Assembly: GCA_937873445.1 (NCBI GenBank)
Contig: CALMWF010000026.1
Coordinates: 45,628 to 109,627, forward strand
Direction of reading: 5' to 3'
Origin: an uncultured Alphaproteobacteria bacterium
Lineage (GTDB): Bacteria > Pseudomonadota > Alphaproteobacteria > Rhizobiales > Aestuariivirgaceae
Length of the DNA: 64,000 nt
The notes below the pieces were generated by a model. That model was not told the DNA's origin, searched no databases, and was given only the letters and a program-made list of their open reading frames with translations. Position numbers and translations under genes: made by a program. Positions 11,014-21,000 of the stretch are shown one piece after another (the first letter of the stretch is position 1; the number at the start of each line of letters is the position of its first letter).

Positions 11014-13125
11014 ATGCGCCCCGCCCTGCTCAACCCGCTGTTTGCGCCCGTTTCGGGGCTCAAGGGCGTTGGCAGCAAGCTGGGCAAGCTGTTGACCCGC
11101 CTGCTGCGGCCGGCTGCCGCCGATGGGCAGGAGGCGCGGCTGGTCGATCTGCTTTATCACCTGCCCAGCGGTCTGGTGGACCGCTCGCGCCGGGTCACCA
11201 TTGCCAGTCTGCCGCCTGAAGGCATTGTGACACTGGAGGTGACGGTGGGTCGTCACCGGGCGCCGCCGCGCGGCCGCAATATGCCCTATCGGGTCGAGGT
11301 GTTTGACGGCACCGGTTTCATGACGCTGATTTATTTCAAGGTGTTCGGCGATCATGTTGAGAAACTGCTGCCGGAGGGCGAGCGCCGGTTCATTTCCGGC
11401 ACGGTGAGCTGGTATGACGACCTGCCGCAGATGGCGCATCCCGATTATGTGGTGACGGCCGAGGCCTTTGCGCAACTGCCGATGATGGAGCCGGTCTATC
11501 CGCTGATGGCGGGGGTGCCGGCACGCCTTCTGGCCAAGGCGGCGCGGGCGGCGGTGGAACGCCTGCCGGAGCTGGCGGAGTGGCAGGATGCGGCCTGGCT
11601 TGCCCGCCAGCAATGGCCCGGCTTTGCCACGGCACTGCGCCTTCTGCACTTGCCGGACACGGCTGCCGTGCTGGAGGCCAGTTCCCCGCCGCGCCAGCGG
11701 CTGGCCTATGATGAATTGCTGGCCACGCAACTGGCGCTGCTTCTGGTGCGCAACCGCATGAAGCGCGAGGCCGGCCGGTCGCTGCGCGGCGCGGGCGATA
11801 TCCGCACCAGGCTGGTGGCGGCACTGCCCTATCACCTCACCGGGGCGCAGACCCGCTCGCTCAGCGAAATCCTGCATGACATGGCGGACCCTAGCCGGAT
11901 GATCCGGCTTTTGCAGGGCGATGTGGGCGCGGGCAAGACGGTGGTGGCGCTCCTGGCGCTGGCGGCGGCGGTGGAGGCCGGTGCCCAGGGGGCGCTGATG
12001 GTGCCCACGGAAATTCTGGCCCGCCAGCATTTCGCCAGCCTCACACCGCTGGCGGCCAAGGCGGGCCTCCGGCTGGCGCTGCTGACGGGGCGGGAAAAGG
12101 GCCGCGCCCGTGACGACACGCTAACGGCGCTGGCGGCGGGCGAAATCGACATTCTCATCGGCACTCATGCGCTGTTTCAGGAGGGGGTGGCCTTCCGCGA
12201 TCTCGGGCTTGCGGTGATTGACGAGCAGCACCGCTTCGGCGTGCATCAGCGGCTTGCCCTGCAGCAGAAGGCGGGGGCGGCGGTGGACCTGCTGGTGATG
12301 ACGGCAACGCCCATTCCGCGCACCCTGGCTCTCACCGTCTATGGCGACATGGATGTATCAAAGCTTGATGAAAAGCCGCCGGGCCGCCAGCCCATTGCGA
12401 CGCGCGTGCTGCCGCTCAGCCGCATGGATGAGGTGGTGACGGGCCTTGCCCGCGCCATGCGTGATGGCCAAAGGGTCTATTGGGTGTGTCCGCTGGTGGC
12501 GGAGAGCGAGCAGGTGGACATGGCTGCCGCCGAGCAGCGCTTTGCCGCGCTGACGCAGGACTTTCCCGGCATGGTGGGGCTGGTGCATGGCCGCCTCAGG
12601 GGGGCGGAGAAGGATGCCGTCATGGCCCGCTTCAAGGCGGGCGAGATCACACTTCTGGTGGCCACCACGGTCATTGAGGTGGGGGTGGATGTGCCCGAGG
12701 CCACCATCATGGTGGTGGAGAATGCCGAACGCTTCGGCCTGGCCCAGTTGCATCAGTTGCGCGGGCGGGTGGGGCGCGGGGCGGCCTCGTCGTCGTGCCT
12801 GCTGCTCTATCAGGAGCCCTTGGGCGAAACGGCCAGGGCCCGGCTTTCCATCCTGCGCGAATCCGAAGACGGCTTCCGCATTGCCGAGGAGGATTTGCGC
12901 CTGCGCGGGGCCGGTGAAATGCTGGGCACGCAACAGGCGGGCCTGCCGGTGCTGAGGCTGGCTGATCTATCCGTACACGGAGAGTTGCTGGCCGCAGCCC
13001 ATGATGATGCGGCCCTGATCATGGCGCGCGATCCGCAACTCGCAACGGCGCGGGGCCAGGCCCTGCGCGTCCTGCTCTATCTGTTCGAGCGCGAAGAGGG
13101 CTTGCGTTTTCTCGGTGCGGGCTGA
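11014..13125 (+). CDS. recG: ATP-dependent DNA helicase RecG
   Basis: 703-residue branch-migration helicase that rescues stalled forks. The start MRPALLNPLFAPVSGLKGVG is typical of alphaproteobacterial RecG; in-frame ATG 11005 and TTG 10978 are weaker alternatives without better ribosome sites. The wedge/OB domain spans ~60-160. The helicase core has LLQGDVGAGKTVVAL, MVPTEILARQHF, IDEQHRFGVHQR (DEQH box), VMTATPIPRTLALT and QLHQLRGRVGRG. The stop lies 49 bp inside the 3' end of the convergent DUF502 gene. It is divergent from sdhE-mfd with 63 bp between the start codons. Confidence 0.97.
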   Translation: MRPALLNPLFAPVSGLKGVGSKLGKLLTRLLRPAAADGQEARLVDLLYHLPSGLVDRSRRVTIASLPPEGIVTLEVTVGRHRAPPRGRNMPYRVEVFDGTGFMTLIYFKVFGDHVEKLLPEGERRFISGTVSWYDDLPQMAHPDYVVTAEAFAQLPMMEPVYPLMAGVPARLLAKAARAAVERLPELAEWQDAAWLARQQWPGFATALRLLHLPDTAAVLEASSPPRQRLAYDELLATQLALLLVRNRMKREAGRSLRGAGDIRTRLVAALPYHLTGAQTRSLSEILHDMADPSRMIRLLQGDVGAGKTVVALLALAAAVEAGAQGALMVPTEILARQHFASLTPLAAKAGLRLALLTGREKGRARDDTLTALAAGEIDILIGTHALFQEGVAFRDLGLAVIDEQHRFGVHQRLALQQKAGAAVDLLVMTATPIPRTLALTVYGDMDVSKLDEKPPGRQPIATRVLPLSRMDEVVTGLARAMRDGQRVYWVCPLVAESEQVDMAAAEQRFAALTQDFPGMVGLVHGRLRGAEKDAVMARFKAGEITLLVATTVIEVGVDVPEATIMVVENAERFGLAQLHQLRGRVGRGAASSSCLLLYQEPLGETARARLSILRESEDGFRIAEEDLRLRGAGEMLGTQQAGLPVLRLADLSVHGELLAAAHDDAALIMARDPQLATARGQALRVLLYLFEREEGLRFLGAG

Positions 13126-13847
13126 GGAGCGGCCAGAACTGTAGCCGCGAGCGCGGCGCTGACCTCCTGCTCATGGGGCAGCGGGCAATCGGGCAAGACC
13201 AGCCCCATGGAAATGACCATCTTCAGCCCCTCCTCCACGCTCATGGAGAGGATTTTCACCTCCGACTGGTCGGCAAAGAACACATAACCGCCGGTGGGAT
13301 TGGGCGTCGTCGAGACATAGACGGCATAGAGCTTGCGGCCCCGCTCCAGACCGATCTCGCAGCCATCCACCTCACGCGAAATGAAGGCCGGGGTGAACAC
13401 GCCCTTGCGCGGCCACTCCACCAGACAGACATGGCGGAAGCTGGTGCCCTTGCCGGAGAACATGGTCTCGAACAGCTGCTTCGAACCCTTGTAGATGGAG
13501 CGCACCACGGGGGTGCGGTTCATCAGCTTGTCCCACAGGCCGATGAGGGTGGAGCCGACAAGGTTGGCGGCCAGCGCGCCAATGGCGGTGATGGAGATCA
13601 GCGCAAAGAGCAGGCCGAAGCCGGGCAGCTTGAAGGGCAGATAGGTGTCCGGGTTGAATTCCGGCGGCAGCAGCGGCTTGAACCAGCGGTCGAAGATGGA
13701 GATGAACCACAGCGTTGCCCAGATGGTGATGGCGGCCGGGGCGGCAATCACCAGACCGGTAAAGAAATAGGTGCGCAGCCGGGAAAACAGGCTGGTGCGC
13801 GGCGCGGGTGGTGGGGTCTGGTCGGTCATGACGGGCGGTGATGACAT
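13077..13847 (-). CDS. DUF502 family membrane protein
   Basis: 256-residue inner-membrane protein of the DUF502 family, of unknown biochemical function. A proline-rich cytoplasmic start is followed by SLFSRLRTYFFTGLVIAAPAAITIWATLWFI (first membrane helix), FDRWFKPLLPPEFNP and a second helix (PGFGLLFALISITAIGALAANLVG), then the family-typical TPVVRSIYKGSKQLFETMFS and VCLVEWPRKGVFTPAFI. The tail is basic (PRKRKPSSRSNR). Starts at 13847 and 13829 are both possible. The last 49 bp overlap the recG 3' end in the opposite direction, so the basic tail is encoded antisense to the end of RecG. Confidence 0.88.
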   Translation of the reverse strand: MSSPPVMTDQTPPPAPRTSLFSRLRTYFFTGLVIAAPAAITIWATLWFISIFDRWFKPLLPPEFNPDTYLPFKLPGFGLLFALISITAIGALAANLVGSTLIGLWDKLMNRTPVVRSIYKGSKQLFETMFSGKGTSFRHVCLVEWPRKGVFTPAFISREVDGCEIGLERGRKLYAVYVSTTPNPTGGYVFFADQSEVKILSMSVEEGLKMVISMGLVLPDCPLPHEQEVSAALAATVLAAPQPAPRKRKPSSRSNR

Positions 13848-13877
13848 GGCCGGCAGTGGCAGGCAAGCGCCAATAAA

Positions 13878-14777
13878 TCAGGGGGTCAGCCCCTCCTCGC
13901 CCGGGTACTGATCGGCCCAGACGCGGGCGCGGGCCTCGGCCTCCAGCCGGGTTTCATCGGACACTTCGCTGCGGATGGCGTTGGCGCGTTCGATGATGGC
14001 GGCGTCGTCAGCGGGACTGGCGGTGGCACCGGCCAGAATATACCACATGACGGCGCGGGTTTCGTCGCGCTGCACCACCTTGCCGTCCCAATAGAGATCA
14101 CCGAGATAGGCCTGGGCACCGGGGTGGCGCTTGCGCGCCGCCGCCATCAGCCATTTCAGGGCCTGCTGCGGATTTTTGCGCACCCCCTGCCCCTTCATGG
14201 TCATGACCCCAAGGGCAAACTGGGCACCGGGATGACCATAGGTGGAGGCGAGCCGCAGATAGGTGCGGGCGGCGGCGGCCGGCTCGGGCCTGATTCCCGC
14301 TTCGGGAATGCCGGTGCGGAGATAGTCGGCGACCCGCAACTGGCCGTCGACCATGATGCGCAGTCGCTTCTGGTCCGGCTCGTCGGGGTCATAGGCTTCG
14401 GCCACGCGGCTGTAATAGGAGAAGGCCGTGGCATCATCAACGGAGACACCCTTGCCGGTGGCATAGATGTGGCCGAGATACCAGTCGGCAACGATGTTGC
14501 CGTCGTCCGAGGCCTTGCGGAAATTCTTGATGGCCTTGCTGTAATTGCCGTCGTTATAGGCGTTCCTGGCCTTCTTCAGGTCGTCGGTCCAGAAGGGAAT
14601 GTTGATGGACGGCAGCTTCAGCTTGGGCGGGGCCGGAAGATAGGAGAAGAACCCGGCATTGGGCTCACCGGCGTCCTGGGCGTGCGCCGCCACGCCGCCC
14701 GACAGCAGCAGGCAGGCCAGCGCCATGGGGCGCAGCACGGCCAGCAGCGAAAATCGGGAAAGGCGGCGAAACATCAT
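13878..14777 (-). CDS. periplasmic Sel1-repeat protein, possibly ExoR-like
   Basis: 299-residue exported protein with a signal peptide (hydrophobic ALACLLLSGGVAAHA, cleavage near residue 33). At least four Sel1/TPR-like units follow: KARNAYNDGNYSKAIKNFRKA, VADWYLGHIYATGKGVSVDDATAF, GAQFALGVMTMKGQGVRKNPQQAL and GAQAYLGDLYWDGKVVQRDETRA. The layout (periplasmic Sel1 protein of about 270-300 residues, last repeat ending in VMWYILAGA) resembles rhizobial ExoR, the periplasmic inhibitor of the ExoS-ChvI sensor system. The ExoR link is inference; a generic Sel1 protein is the safe call. It lies just upstream of the DUF502 gene on the same strand. Confidence 0.8.
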   Translation of the reverse strand: MMFRRLSRFSLLAVLRPMALACLLLSGGVAAHAQDAGEPNAGFFSYLPAPPKLKLPSINIPFWTDDLKKARNAYNDGNYSKAIKNFRKASDDGNIVADWYLGHIYATGKGVSVDDATAFSYYSRVAEAYDPDEPDQKRLRIMVDGQLRVADYLRTGIPEAGIRPEPAAAARTYLRLASTYGHPGAQFALGVMTMKGQGVRKNPQQALKWLMAAARKRHPGAQAYLGDLYWDGKVVQRDETRAVMWYILAGATASPADDAAIIERANAIRSEVSDETRLEAEARARVWADQYPGEEGLTP

Positions 14778-14964
14778 GCTCCTGTGCTGCCGGGCACCCC
14801 CTCCGGACCCCAGCCCTGGCGGGCAGCGGACCGGTCCGGCACGGGAGCGGCGGCATATTCGTTCACCTTGCCCTATCGTCCAATTTGGGCGCCAGCGTGG
14901 ATCAATTGCGCCGGTCTGTGGGATTCGGCAATTCTGTCATGCTGTTGCAAAGATGCAACTGATG

Positions 14965-16911
14965 TCAGAGGGCGAGAGCGGCACGCATGCCTTCACACAC
15001 CGCCTCCTCCACGGTGCGCGGGGCCAGACAGTCGCCCGCCAGACGCACCGGAATGGCCATGGCGTCGAGATCGGCCTTGAGGCTGTCCTCTTGGCGGTTG
15101 GCATAGACCGCCACCAGACTGTCCACCTCCTCCAGCATCACCGCCTCGCGGGCGGCGGTGTGATTAAAATAGGCGGTGCGGTGATCCATGCCGTAGAGCC
15201 GCATCCACGGCAGCACCTGAACCCCGAGGCGGTGCAGGCGGGCGTTGAACTCATCGCGGATGGAGTGGGGCAGTGCATCACCCGCGCAGGTGCCGTTGAC
15301 CGCCAGACGGACCTGATGGCCCTCCTTGGCCAGTTTCAGCGCCAGCCCCATGCCCACCCAGTCGGCGCGCCAGTCATAGATCACCACATTGTGGCCGGGG
15401 CGGGCGCTATGGCGCAGCACATCGGCCGCCAGCATCAGGCGCTCAGTCTCGCCTTCGACCGGCGGCAGCACCGGCAGCGAGCCGGTGGCGAGAATGACGG
15501 CGTCCGGGCGCTCGGCCTCCAGCAGCTCGCGCGTCACCGGGCTTGAGCGCTTCAGCACGGCACCATGGTGTTCGGCCTCGCGGGCCAGATTGGTGACGAT
15601 GCCGCCGAATTCGGCACGGTCCGGCAGAAGCTGGGCCAGCCGCACCTGGCCGCCGAGATAGCGCTGCTTTTCGTGAAGGGTGACGTGGTGGCCGCGTTCG
15701 GCCGCCACGGCTGCGGCCTTGAGCCCGGCCGGGCCACCGCCCACCACCATGACCTTGAGGGGCCGTGCGGCGCGGCGGCGCTGGCCCAGTTCCAGTTCGC
15801 GGCCCGTTTCCGGGTGCTGGATGCAGGACACGGAAAGGCCGTGCTGGATGTGGCCGATGCAGGCCTGATTGCAGCCGACACAGGCGCGGATGTGATCGGT
15901 TTCACCGGCCAGCGCCTTGTTGGGCATGTCGGGGTCGGCAATGGTGGCGCGGGTCATGCCGCAAAGGTCGGCCTGGCCGCGTTCGAGAATGAGTTCGGCC
16001 TCATGCGGCTGGTTGATGCGGCCGGCGACAAACACCGGAATGCCGGTGGCCTCGCGCACGCGCTGGGCCAATGGCGCCACATAGGCGTGTTCGGTGGCCA
16101 TGGAGGGCACAATGTGCATGGCCCCTGACGATGAGGCCGAGGTGCCGGCAATCATGTTGAGGAAATCGAGCCGCGGGCTGAGCGCCCTGGCGATGGCCAG
16201 ACTCTCGTCGCCGTCAATGCCCGCGTCATCATGTTCATCACCGGAGTGACGCATGCCGACGACAAAGCCATCGGGCACCGCGGCCCGGATCTGATCCAGG
16301 GTTTCGGCGACAAAGCGCAGGCGGTTGTCAAAGGAGCCGCCATAATCATCATCGCGCTGGTTCAGCCGGGCCGACAGGAACTGGGCCGGAAGATAGCCGT
16401 GGCTGGCCACCAGCTCGACGCCGTCCAGCCCGGCCTCGGCCATGCGCCGGGCGGCGGCGGCATAGGCGGCAATGATTTCGGCAATGAGCGGCCGGTCCAT
16501 GACGCGCGGCACGGTGCGGTTGCGCTCGGAGGGGCTGTGCGAGGGGGCAATGGTGGAGCGTTGAACCCCATGCAGCCGGTTCATCATCTCGCGGCCGGGA
16601 TGATGAAGCTGGACGAAGACGCGCGCGCCATCGTCATGAAGGGCGGCGGCGAGCCTGCGGAAGTGGGGAATGCAGGTGTCGTCATGGGCCATGAGCACAT
16701 GGTCAGAGAAGCGCGCCGTGTCGTGCACGCCGGCAGCCTGCAGAATGATGAGGCCAGCCCCGCCGCGGGCGCGGGCGCGGTGATAGGCGGCAAGGGCCTC
16801 GGTGGGCCTATTGTCCCGGACCAGGCCGGTGTCATGACCGGTGGTGAAGATGCGGTTCCGGAGTTCCGCTCCCCTGATGGCCAAAGGCGAAAAGAGGAGC
16901 GGGAAACGCAT
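14965..16911 (-). CDS. NADH:flavin oxidoreductase / old-yellow-enzyme family with C-terminal FAD/NAD domain
   Basis: 648-residue enzyme of the 2,4-dienoyl-CoA reductase / trimethylamine dehydrogenase / DgcA type. The N-terminal FMN barrel includes FVQLHHPGRE, SHGYLPAQFLSARLNQRDDD and YGGSFDNRLRF. A 4Fe-4S motif follows, CVGCNQACIGH plus a fourth Cys in VSCIQHP (C-x2-C-x3-C-x11-C, residues ~342-361). Next is a dinucleotide fold MVVGGGPAGLKAAAVAAERG. The N-terminal FMN region reads NRIFTTGHDTG with no cysteine where trimethylamine dehydrogenase carries covalent FMN, so TMA dehydrogenase is unlikely. Demethylation of an N-methyl compound or enoate reduction are possible. The gene starts 3 nt after a chorismate mutase gene. 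Confidence 0.88.
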   Translation of the reverse strand: MRFPLLFSPLAIRGAELRNRIFTTGHDTGLVRDNRPTEALAAYHRARARGGAGLIILQAAGVHDTARFSDHVLMAHDDTCIPHFRRLAAALHDDGARVFVQLHHPGREMMNRLHGVQRSTIAPSHSPSERNRTVPRVMDRPLIAEIIAAYAAAARRMAEAGLDGVELVASHGYLPAQFLSARLNQRDDDYGGSFDNRLRFVAETLDQIRAAVPDGFVVGMRHSGDEHDDAGIDGDESLAIARALSPRLDFLNMIAGTSASSSGAMHIVPSMATEHAYVAPLAQRVREATGIPVFVAGRINQPHEAELILERGQADLCGMTRATIADPDMPNKALAGETDHIRACVGCNQACIGHIQHGLSVSCIQHPETGRELELGQRRRAARPLKVMVVGGGPAGLKAAAVAAERGHHVTLHEKQRYLGGQVRLAQLLPDRAEFGGIVTNLAREAEHHGAVLKRSSPVTRELLEAERPDAVILATGSLPVLPPVEGETERLMLAADVLRHSARPGHNVVIYDWRADWVGMGLALKLAKEGHQVRLAVNGTCAGDALPHSIRDEFNARLHRLGVQVLPWMRLYGMDHRTAYFNHTAAREAVMLEEVDSLVAVYANRQEDSLKADLDAMAIPVRLAGDCLAPRTVEEAVCEGMRAALAL

Positions 16912-16914
16912 GGT

Positions 16915-17211
16915 CTAGGTCCTGTTCAGCGCCCTCTGTTCGCGGCGGATGAAGCCATCCACCATAACGGTCCAGATCTCGCGGGCATGTTCGGGATCAA
17001 GACCAAGCCGTTTGGCCTCGGCCATGGCATTGTCAATGACCTCGTCCACCCGGGGCGGTATGCGGGCGGCAAGCCCCTCCCGCCGTTTAACGGCAATGGC
17101 GCGGTCAATCATGCCCTGGCGTTCGGCCAGCAAAGCCACCAGGCGCAGGTCGAGCGCGTCAATGTCGGCGCGGACCTTGGCCATGGAGTCGTTAAATTCG
17201 GTATAACTCAT
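16915..17211 (-). CDS. chorismate mutase, AroQ class
   Basis: 98-residue all-helical chorismate mutase converting chorismate to prephenate for Phe/Tyr synthesis; isochorismate-pyruvate lyase is a less likely alternative. Helix 1 has VRADIDALDLRLVALLAERQ with the conserved Arg and Asp. Then come VKRREGLAARIPPRVDEVIDNAMAEAKRLGLDP and EIWTVMVDGFIRREQ, matching the catalytic helices of the AroQ fold. It is free-standing, not fused to prephenate dehydratase. The oxidoreductase gene follows after 3 nt, so the two are probably co-translated, although no pathway link is obvious. Confidence 0.88.
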   Translation of the reverse strand: MSYTEFNDSMAKVRADIDALDLRLVALLAERQGMIDRAIAVKRREGLAARIPPRVDEVIDNAMAEAKRLGLDPEHAREIWTVMVDGFIRREQRALNRT

Positions 17212-17259
17212 GCTTGTTTTACGGTCAAACCGTAACTCCTGAAGTGCTTTTGCCCCGGC

Positions 17260-19365
17260 CTAGGGCGAGGCGGCGCGGGGCGTGAAAACCCAGGGCCTGA
17301 TGCCCTGCCCGCCCCGGGCGGTGCGGACAAGGATTCGGCCGGGTGTGATGGCGACAGAATGAGCGCCGTTGGCCCAGAGGTCAAATCGATCGATGCGCAG
17401 CGCAATTTCGAGGCAGCGGCCGCGCAGGGGAAATTCGGCAATGACAATATCGGCAGCCGGACAGGTGGTGTCCTGTTCGGCGGCCCGGCGCAGCACCACT
17501 ACCCTCTGGCCCTTCACTGTGGCGGTGCAGACAGCACCGGTGCAGGACCAGCCGGGGCGGGTGGCGGCCACCTTGCCGGTCACCTCCTCGCCATTGCCGA
17601 GAAGCCAGCGCGACAGGGCAAAGCGTCCGCCACCGCCGGGAGCGGCCACCAGTTCACCCGCCGCATTGCGGAAGGCCACCGCCCGGCCGTCACCATCCAC
17701 CAGAAGGTCTGGCTGCGCGGGCAGCGGCAGCAGCAGGGCTGCCCCGGCAAGCGCCAGCCCCGCCAGCCGGCCACGGTCACGCAGCAGGGCCAGCAGCACC
17801 AGGCCCAGGGCGGCCAGCGTGGCCACCGCCGCCGGCGGCTGCTGCCAGACCTGCCCCGCCCCTGGAAAACCGGCCACCCAATCGGAGATCATCATCACCA
17901 GATCCATGCCCCTGCCCATGATGAGGAGCGGCAGCCGCTCCAGTCCCAGCGGCATCAGCAGGGTGGCAAGAAGTGCCGCCGGCATGACCACCACCCCCAC
18001 CACCGGCAGGGCCAGGCCATTGGCAACAATGCCCCAGGGGGCAAGCCGCCCGAAGTGAAAGGCGGCGGGCACGCCGGAATAGAGGCCGGCCACCAGCGAG
18101 GTGACGGCCGGCACCCAGAGAAAGCGCCACAGGGCGCCGGTGGCGCGGGTAAAATGGGTCGGCGCGCCCTGCTCCTTGCCGTGCTGGTGGCGCTGCCACC
18201 ACTCATAGAAGCCGGCAAGACCGGTGACCGCCATGAAGGACATCTGGAAGGAGGCCGACAACGCCTGTTCCGGCTGCATCAGCAGCAGGATGACGGCGGC
18301 TAGGGCTAGGTTGCGCAGCGAAATGGCGGGCCGGTCCATGAGCACGGCGGCAAACATCACGGCAATCATGATGTAGCTGCGGGCGGTGGCCGGGCCGGAA
18401 TCGGCCAGCAGCATGTAGAACAGTCCGGCGGCCAGAGCAGCGACCGCTGCCAGTTTCTTCACCGGCAGGCGCAGCACCAGGGGTGGAAACAGGGCCAGCA
18501 GTGCGCGCACCAGCCAGAACACGCCGCCGGCCACCAGCGTCATGTGCAGGCCGGAGATGGAGAGAACGTGAAACAGGCCAGAGTCGCGCAGCGAGTCGTT
18601 GACGCGTTTCGGAATGTCGGCGCGCTCGCCGTTGATCAGCGCCTCAGAGACCGCCGCCGTGGAGCCGCCGAGCACGGCGCGCACGCGCCGCCCGATGGCC
18701 TGACGCACCCCCTCCAGCGCGGCATCGAGCCGGTAGCGGACGGGCATGGCTTCGGCGTTGATGGCGGCCGGGCCGAGGGCGCGGCCGGTGCCGCCCACCG
18801 ACTGGAAAAACAACTGGCGGCCATAGTCAAAGCCGCCGGGAAGGACCGGCAGCGGCAGCGGCTCCAGCCGGGCGCGAAGGGTGATGGATTGCCCCGCCGC
18901 CAGGTCGGGCTGGCGGCCGGTGAGGGTCAGGCGCAGGCGGCGCGGCTGTTCGCCGGCGGGCAGCGGGGTGATGGCTTCGACATCAAGCAGCACCAGCTTG
19001 CGCCGCGACTGGGCGCCATCAATGCGGGCGATGCGGCCGGTCACCTCGGCGGCGGGCACTACAGCGCGCACAAGGGGCGTGGCCACCCATTCGGTGCGCA
19101 GCTTGGCAGCGGTAAACCCCGTGAGCATCAGAAGCGGCATGAGCAGCAGCAGAACCCGGCGGGCGGGCAGCATCAGCAGCACGCCAGCCAGCAACAGAAG
19201 CAGGCTGGGAACAAGGCCAGGCTCACGCGGCAGGGCGAAATAAATCCAGATGCCCGCCATGAGAAACAGCGGCACAAACAGAAACGGCGGGCGCGGTGCG
19301 GCATCGGCCAGCCAGCGCAACGGCCACAGCCAGTCCGTCTCCCGCGCGGTCAGGGCCTCCGTCAT
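17260..19365 (-). CDS. comEC: ComEC/Rec2 family competence protein
   Basis: 701-residue polytopic membrane protein related to the DNA-uptake channel ComEC. The N-terminal region has several helices and a DUF4131-type domain ([23 protein letters not shown]). The central Competence domain contains [20 protein letters not shown] and [17 protein letters not shown], the family signature, followed by many hydrophobic segments. The C-terminal ~130 residues lack the HxHxDH metallo-beta-lactamase motif of full-length ComEC but contain [12 protein letters not shown], the form usual in alphaproteobacteria. It diverges from gltX, a common order in the class. No other competence genes are in the window, so actual DNA uptake is uncertain. 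Confidence 0.93.
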   Translation of the reverse strand: MTEALTARETDWLWPLRWLADAAPRPPFLFVPLFLMAGIWIYFALPREPGLVPSLLLLLAGVLLMLPARRVLLLLMPLLMLTGFTAAKLRTEWVATPLVRAVVPAAEVTGRIARIDGAQSRRKLVLLDVEAITPLPAGEQPRRLRLTLTGRQPDLAAGQSITLRARLEPLPLPVLPGGFDYGRQLFFQSVGGTGRALGPAAINAEAMPVRYRLDAALEGVRQAIGRRVRAVLGGSTAAVSEALINGERADIPKRVNDSLRDSGLFHVLSISGLHMTLVAGGVFWLVRALLALFPPLVLRLPVKKLAAVAALAAGLFYMLLADSGPATARSYIMIAVMFAAVLMDRPAISLRNLALAAVILLLMQPEQALSASFQMSFMAVTGLAGFYEWWQRHQHGKEQGAPTHFTRATGALWRFLWVPAVTSLVAGLYSGVPAAFHFGRLAPWGIVANGLALPVVGVVVMPAALLATLLMPLGLERLPLLIMGRGMDLVMMISDWVAGFPGAGQVWQQPPAAVATLAALGLVLLALLRDRGRLAGLALAGAALLLPLPAQPDLLVDGDGRAVAFRNAAGELVAAPGGGGRFALSRWLLGNGEEVTGKVAATRPGWSCTGAVCTATVKGQRVVVLRRAAEQDTTCPAADIVIAEFPLRGRCLEIALRIDRFDLWANGAHSVAITPGRILVRTARGGQGIRPWVFTPRAASP

Positions 19366-19448
19366 GCCGCCCCTTTGCCCCCTGCCCCCATGCGTGCTAT
19401 GCGCCGGGCCACCCCGTTTTCCTGCCGACTATAGGGATTTCACGTTTC

Positions 19449-20867
19449 ATGTCATCGCCCGTCATTACCCGCTTTGCCCCCTCGCCCACCGGTTTTTTGC
19501 ACATTGGCGGGGCGCGCACCGCCCTGTTCAACTGGGCCTTTGCCCGGCACACAGGCGGCAAGATGCTGCTGCGCATCGAGGATACTGACCGTGAACGCTC
19601 AACCGAAGCCGCCATCACCGCCATTCTTGATGGCTTGACCTGGCTGGGCCTTGGCTGGGACGGTGAAGCCGTGTCGCAGTTTGCCCGGGCCGAGCGCCAC
19701 CGCGCCGTGGCCAATGAACTGCTGCAGCGCGGCAAGGCCTATTACTGCTATTGCTCGCCTCAGGAACTGGAGGCCATGCGCGCCCGGGCCGAGGCGGAGA
19801 AGCGCCCGGTGCGCTATGACGGCACCTGGCGCGACCGCGACCCCAAGGATGCCCCCGAGGGGGTGAAACCGGTGATCCGCTTCAAGGCCCCGCAGGAGGG
19901 CGAAACGGTGATCCATGACCATGCCCAGGGGCGCGTGGTCATTCCCAACAAGGATCTTGATGATCTCATCATCCTGCGCTCGGACGGCAACCCCACCTAT
20001 AATCTGTCGGTGGTGGTGGACGACCATGACATGGGGGTTACCCACATTATCCGTGGCGTTGACCACCTGACCAATGCGGCCCGCCAGACCCAGATCTATC
20101 TGGCCATGGGCTGGCAGGTGCCGGACATGACCCATGTGCCGCTGATCCACGGGCCGGACGGGGCCAAACTGTCCAAGCGCCACGGGGCGCTGGGGGTGGA
20201 GGCCTATCGCGCCATGGGCTATCTGCCCGCCGCCCTGCGCAATTATCTGGCCCGGCTGGGCTGGAGCCATGGCGATGACGAGATCTTCTCCACCGAACAG
20301 CTGGTTGAGTGGTTCAGCCTCGATGCCATTGGCAAGTCGGCGGCGCGCTTCGACTTTGCCAAGCTTGAAAATCTCAACGGCCACTATATCCGGCACACGC
20401 CGGACGCTGTGCTGCTCAAGGAATTTCTGGCCTTCCTGCCGCATGTGGAGGGTGGGCCGGAGATGCTGAAGGCGCTGGAGGGCGGCCGGATGGCGGCCTT
20501 CGCCAAGGCGCTGCCGGGGCTGAAGGAGCGGGCCAAGACACTGGTGGAACTGATGACCAATGCGGCGTTTCTGTTTGCCGTGCGGCCGCTGGCGCTGGAT
20601 GACAAGGCCAGGGCCCTGCTCAATGATGAGGGCAAGGCCGCCCTCAGGGGGGTGCTGCCGGTGCTGAAGGCTGCGGCGGACTGGCAGGCCCCGGCGCTGG
20701 AGGCGGCGGTGAAGGCCCATGCCGAGCAGGCGGGGCTGAAGCTCGGCAAGCTCGCCCAGCCGCTGCGCGCGGCGCTGACCGGCACATCCACCTCGCCCGG
20801 CATTTTTGACGTGCTTGAGGTTTTGGGACGGGATGAGGCGCTGGCCCGGCTCGCCGACCCGTTGTGA
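19449..20867 (+). CDS. gltX: glutamyl-tRNA synthetase
   Basis: 472-residue class I aminoacyl-tRNA synthetase. The HIGH-type motif is in [21 protein letters not shown] and the KMSKS-type motif in [33 protein letters not shown] and [24 protein letters not shown] are further family motifs. The C-terminal part is the helical anticodon-binding domain. The start at 19449 gives [15 protein letters not shown]; the in-frame ATG at 19296 overlaps the divergent comEC gene and is rejected. Many alphaproteobacteria carry two GltX-type enzymes, one of which charges tRNA-Gln. This copy's position next to comEC and gltA is the classical locus. Confidence 0.97.
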   Translation: MSSPVITRFAPSPTGFLHIGGARTALFNWAFARHTGGKMLLRIEDTDRERSTEAAITAILDGLTWLGLGWDGEAVSQFARAERHRAVANELLQRGKAYYCYCSPQELEAMRARAEAEKRPVRYDGTWRDRDPKDAPEGVKPVIRFKAPQEGETVIHDHAQGRVVIPNKDLDDLIILRSDGNPTYNLSVVVDDHDMGVTHIIRGVDHLTNAARQTQIYLAMGWQVPDMTHVPLIHGPDGAKLSKRHGALGVEAYRAMGYLPAALRNYLARLGWSHGDDEIFSTEQLVEWFSLDAIGKSAARFDFAKLENLNGHYIRHTPDAVLLKEFLAFLPHVEGGPEMLKALEGGRMAAFAKALPGLKERAKTLVELMTNAAFLFAVRPLALDDKARALLNDEGKAALRGVLPVLKAAADWQAPALEAAVKAHAEQAGLKLGKLAQPLRAALTGTSTSPGIFDVLEVLGRDEALARLADPL

Positions 20868-20921
20868 AGCCGCCGCCCACCGCTGTCACAGATCTGACTG
20901 ATCTTCGTCCTTGGAAGGGTG

Positions 20922-20975
20922 CGTCAATTGCGCACTTTATGTACTTCTTTTTGGTGCATTAGAACATCGTCAATT
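20922..20975. repeat. paired CGTCAATT elements upstream of the octaheme cytochrome
   Basis: CGTCAATT occurs at 20922-20929 and 20968-20975, 46 bp start to start, in the gltX-octaheme cytochrome gap. The second copy lies just upstream of an AT-rich TATATAAG (20994-21001) that could be a -10. The half-sites resemble one arm of an FNR/CRP-type box (GTCAA), but neither copy forms a full TTGAN6TCAA palindrome, so no regulator is named. Confidence 0.35.
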
Positions 20976-21000
20976 AGAGTCTCCTGATATTTCTATATAA

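Noticed and set aside
10951..12030. Upstream in-frame extension of sdhE on the minus strand
   Set aside because: Runs antisense to recG and adds non-homologous residues before a complete SdhE domain.
20900..20990. FNR-type box upstream of the octaheme gene
   Set aside because: Only isolated GTCAA half-sites; no TTGAN6TCAA palindrome could be found.
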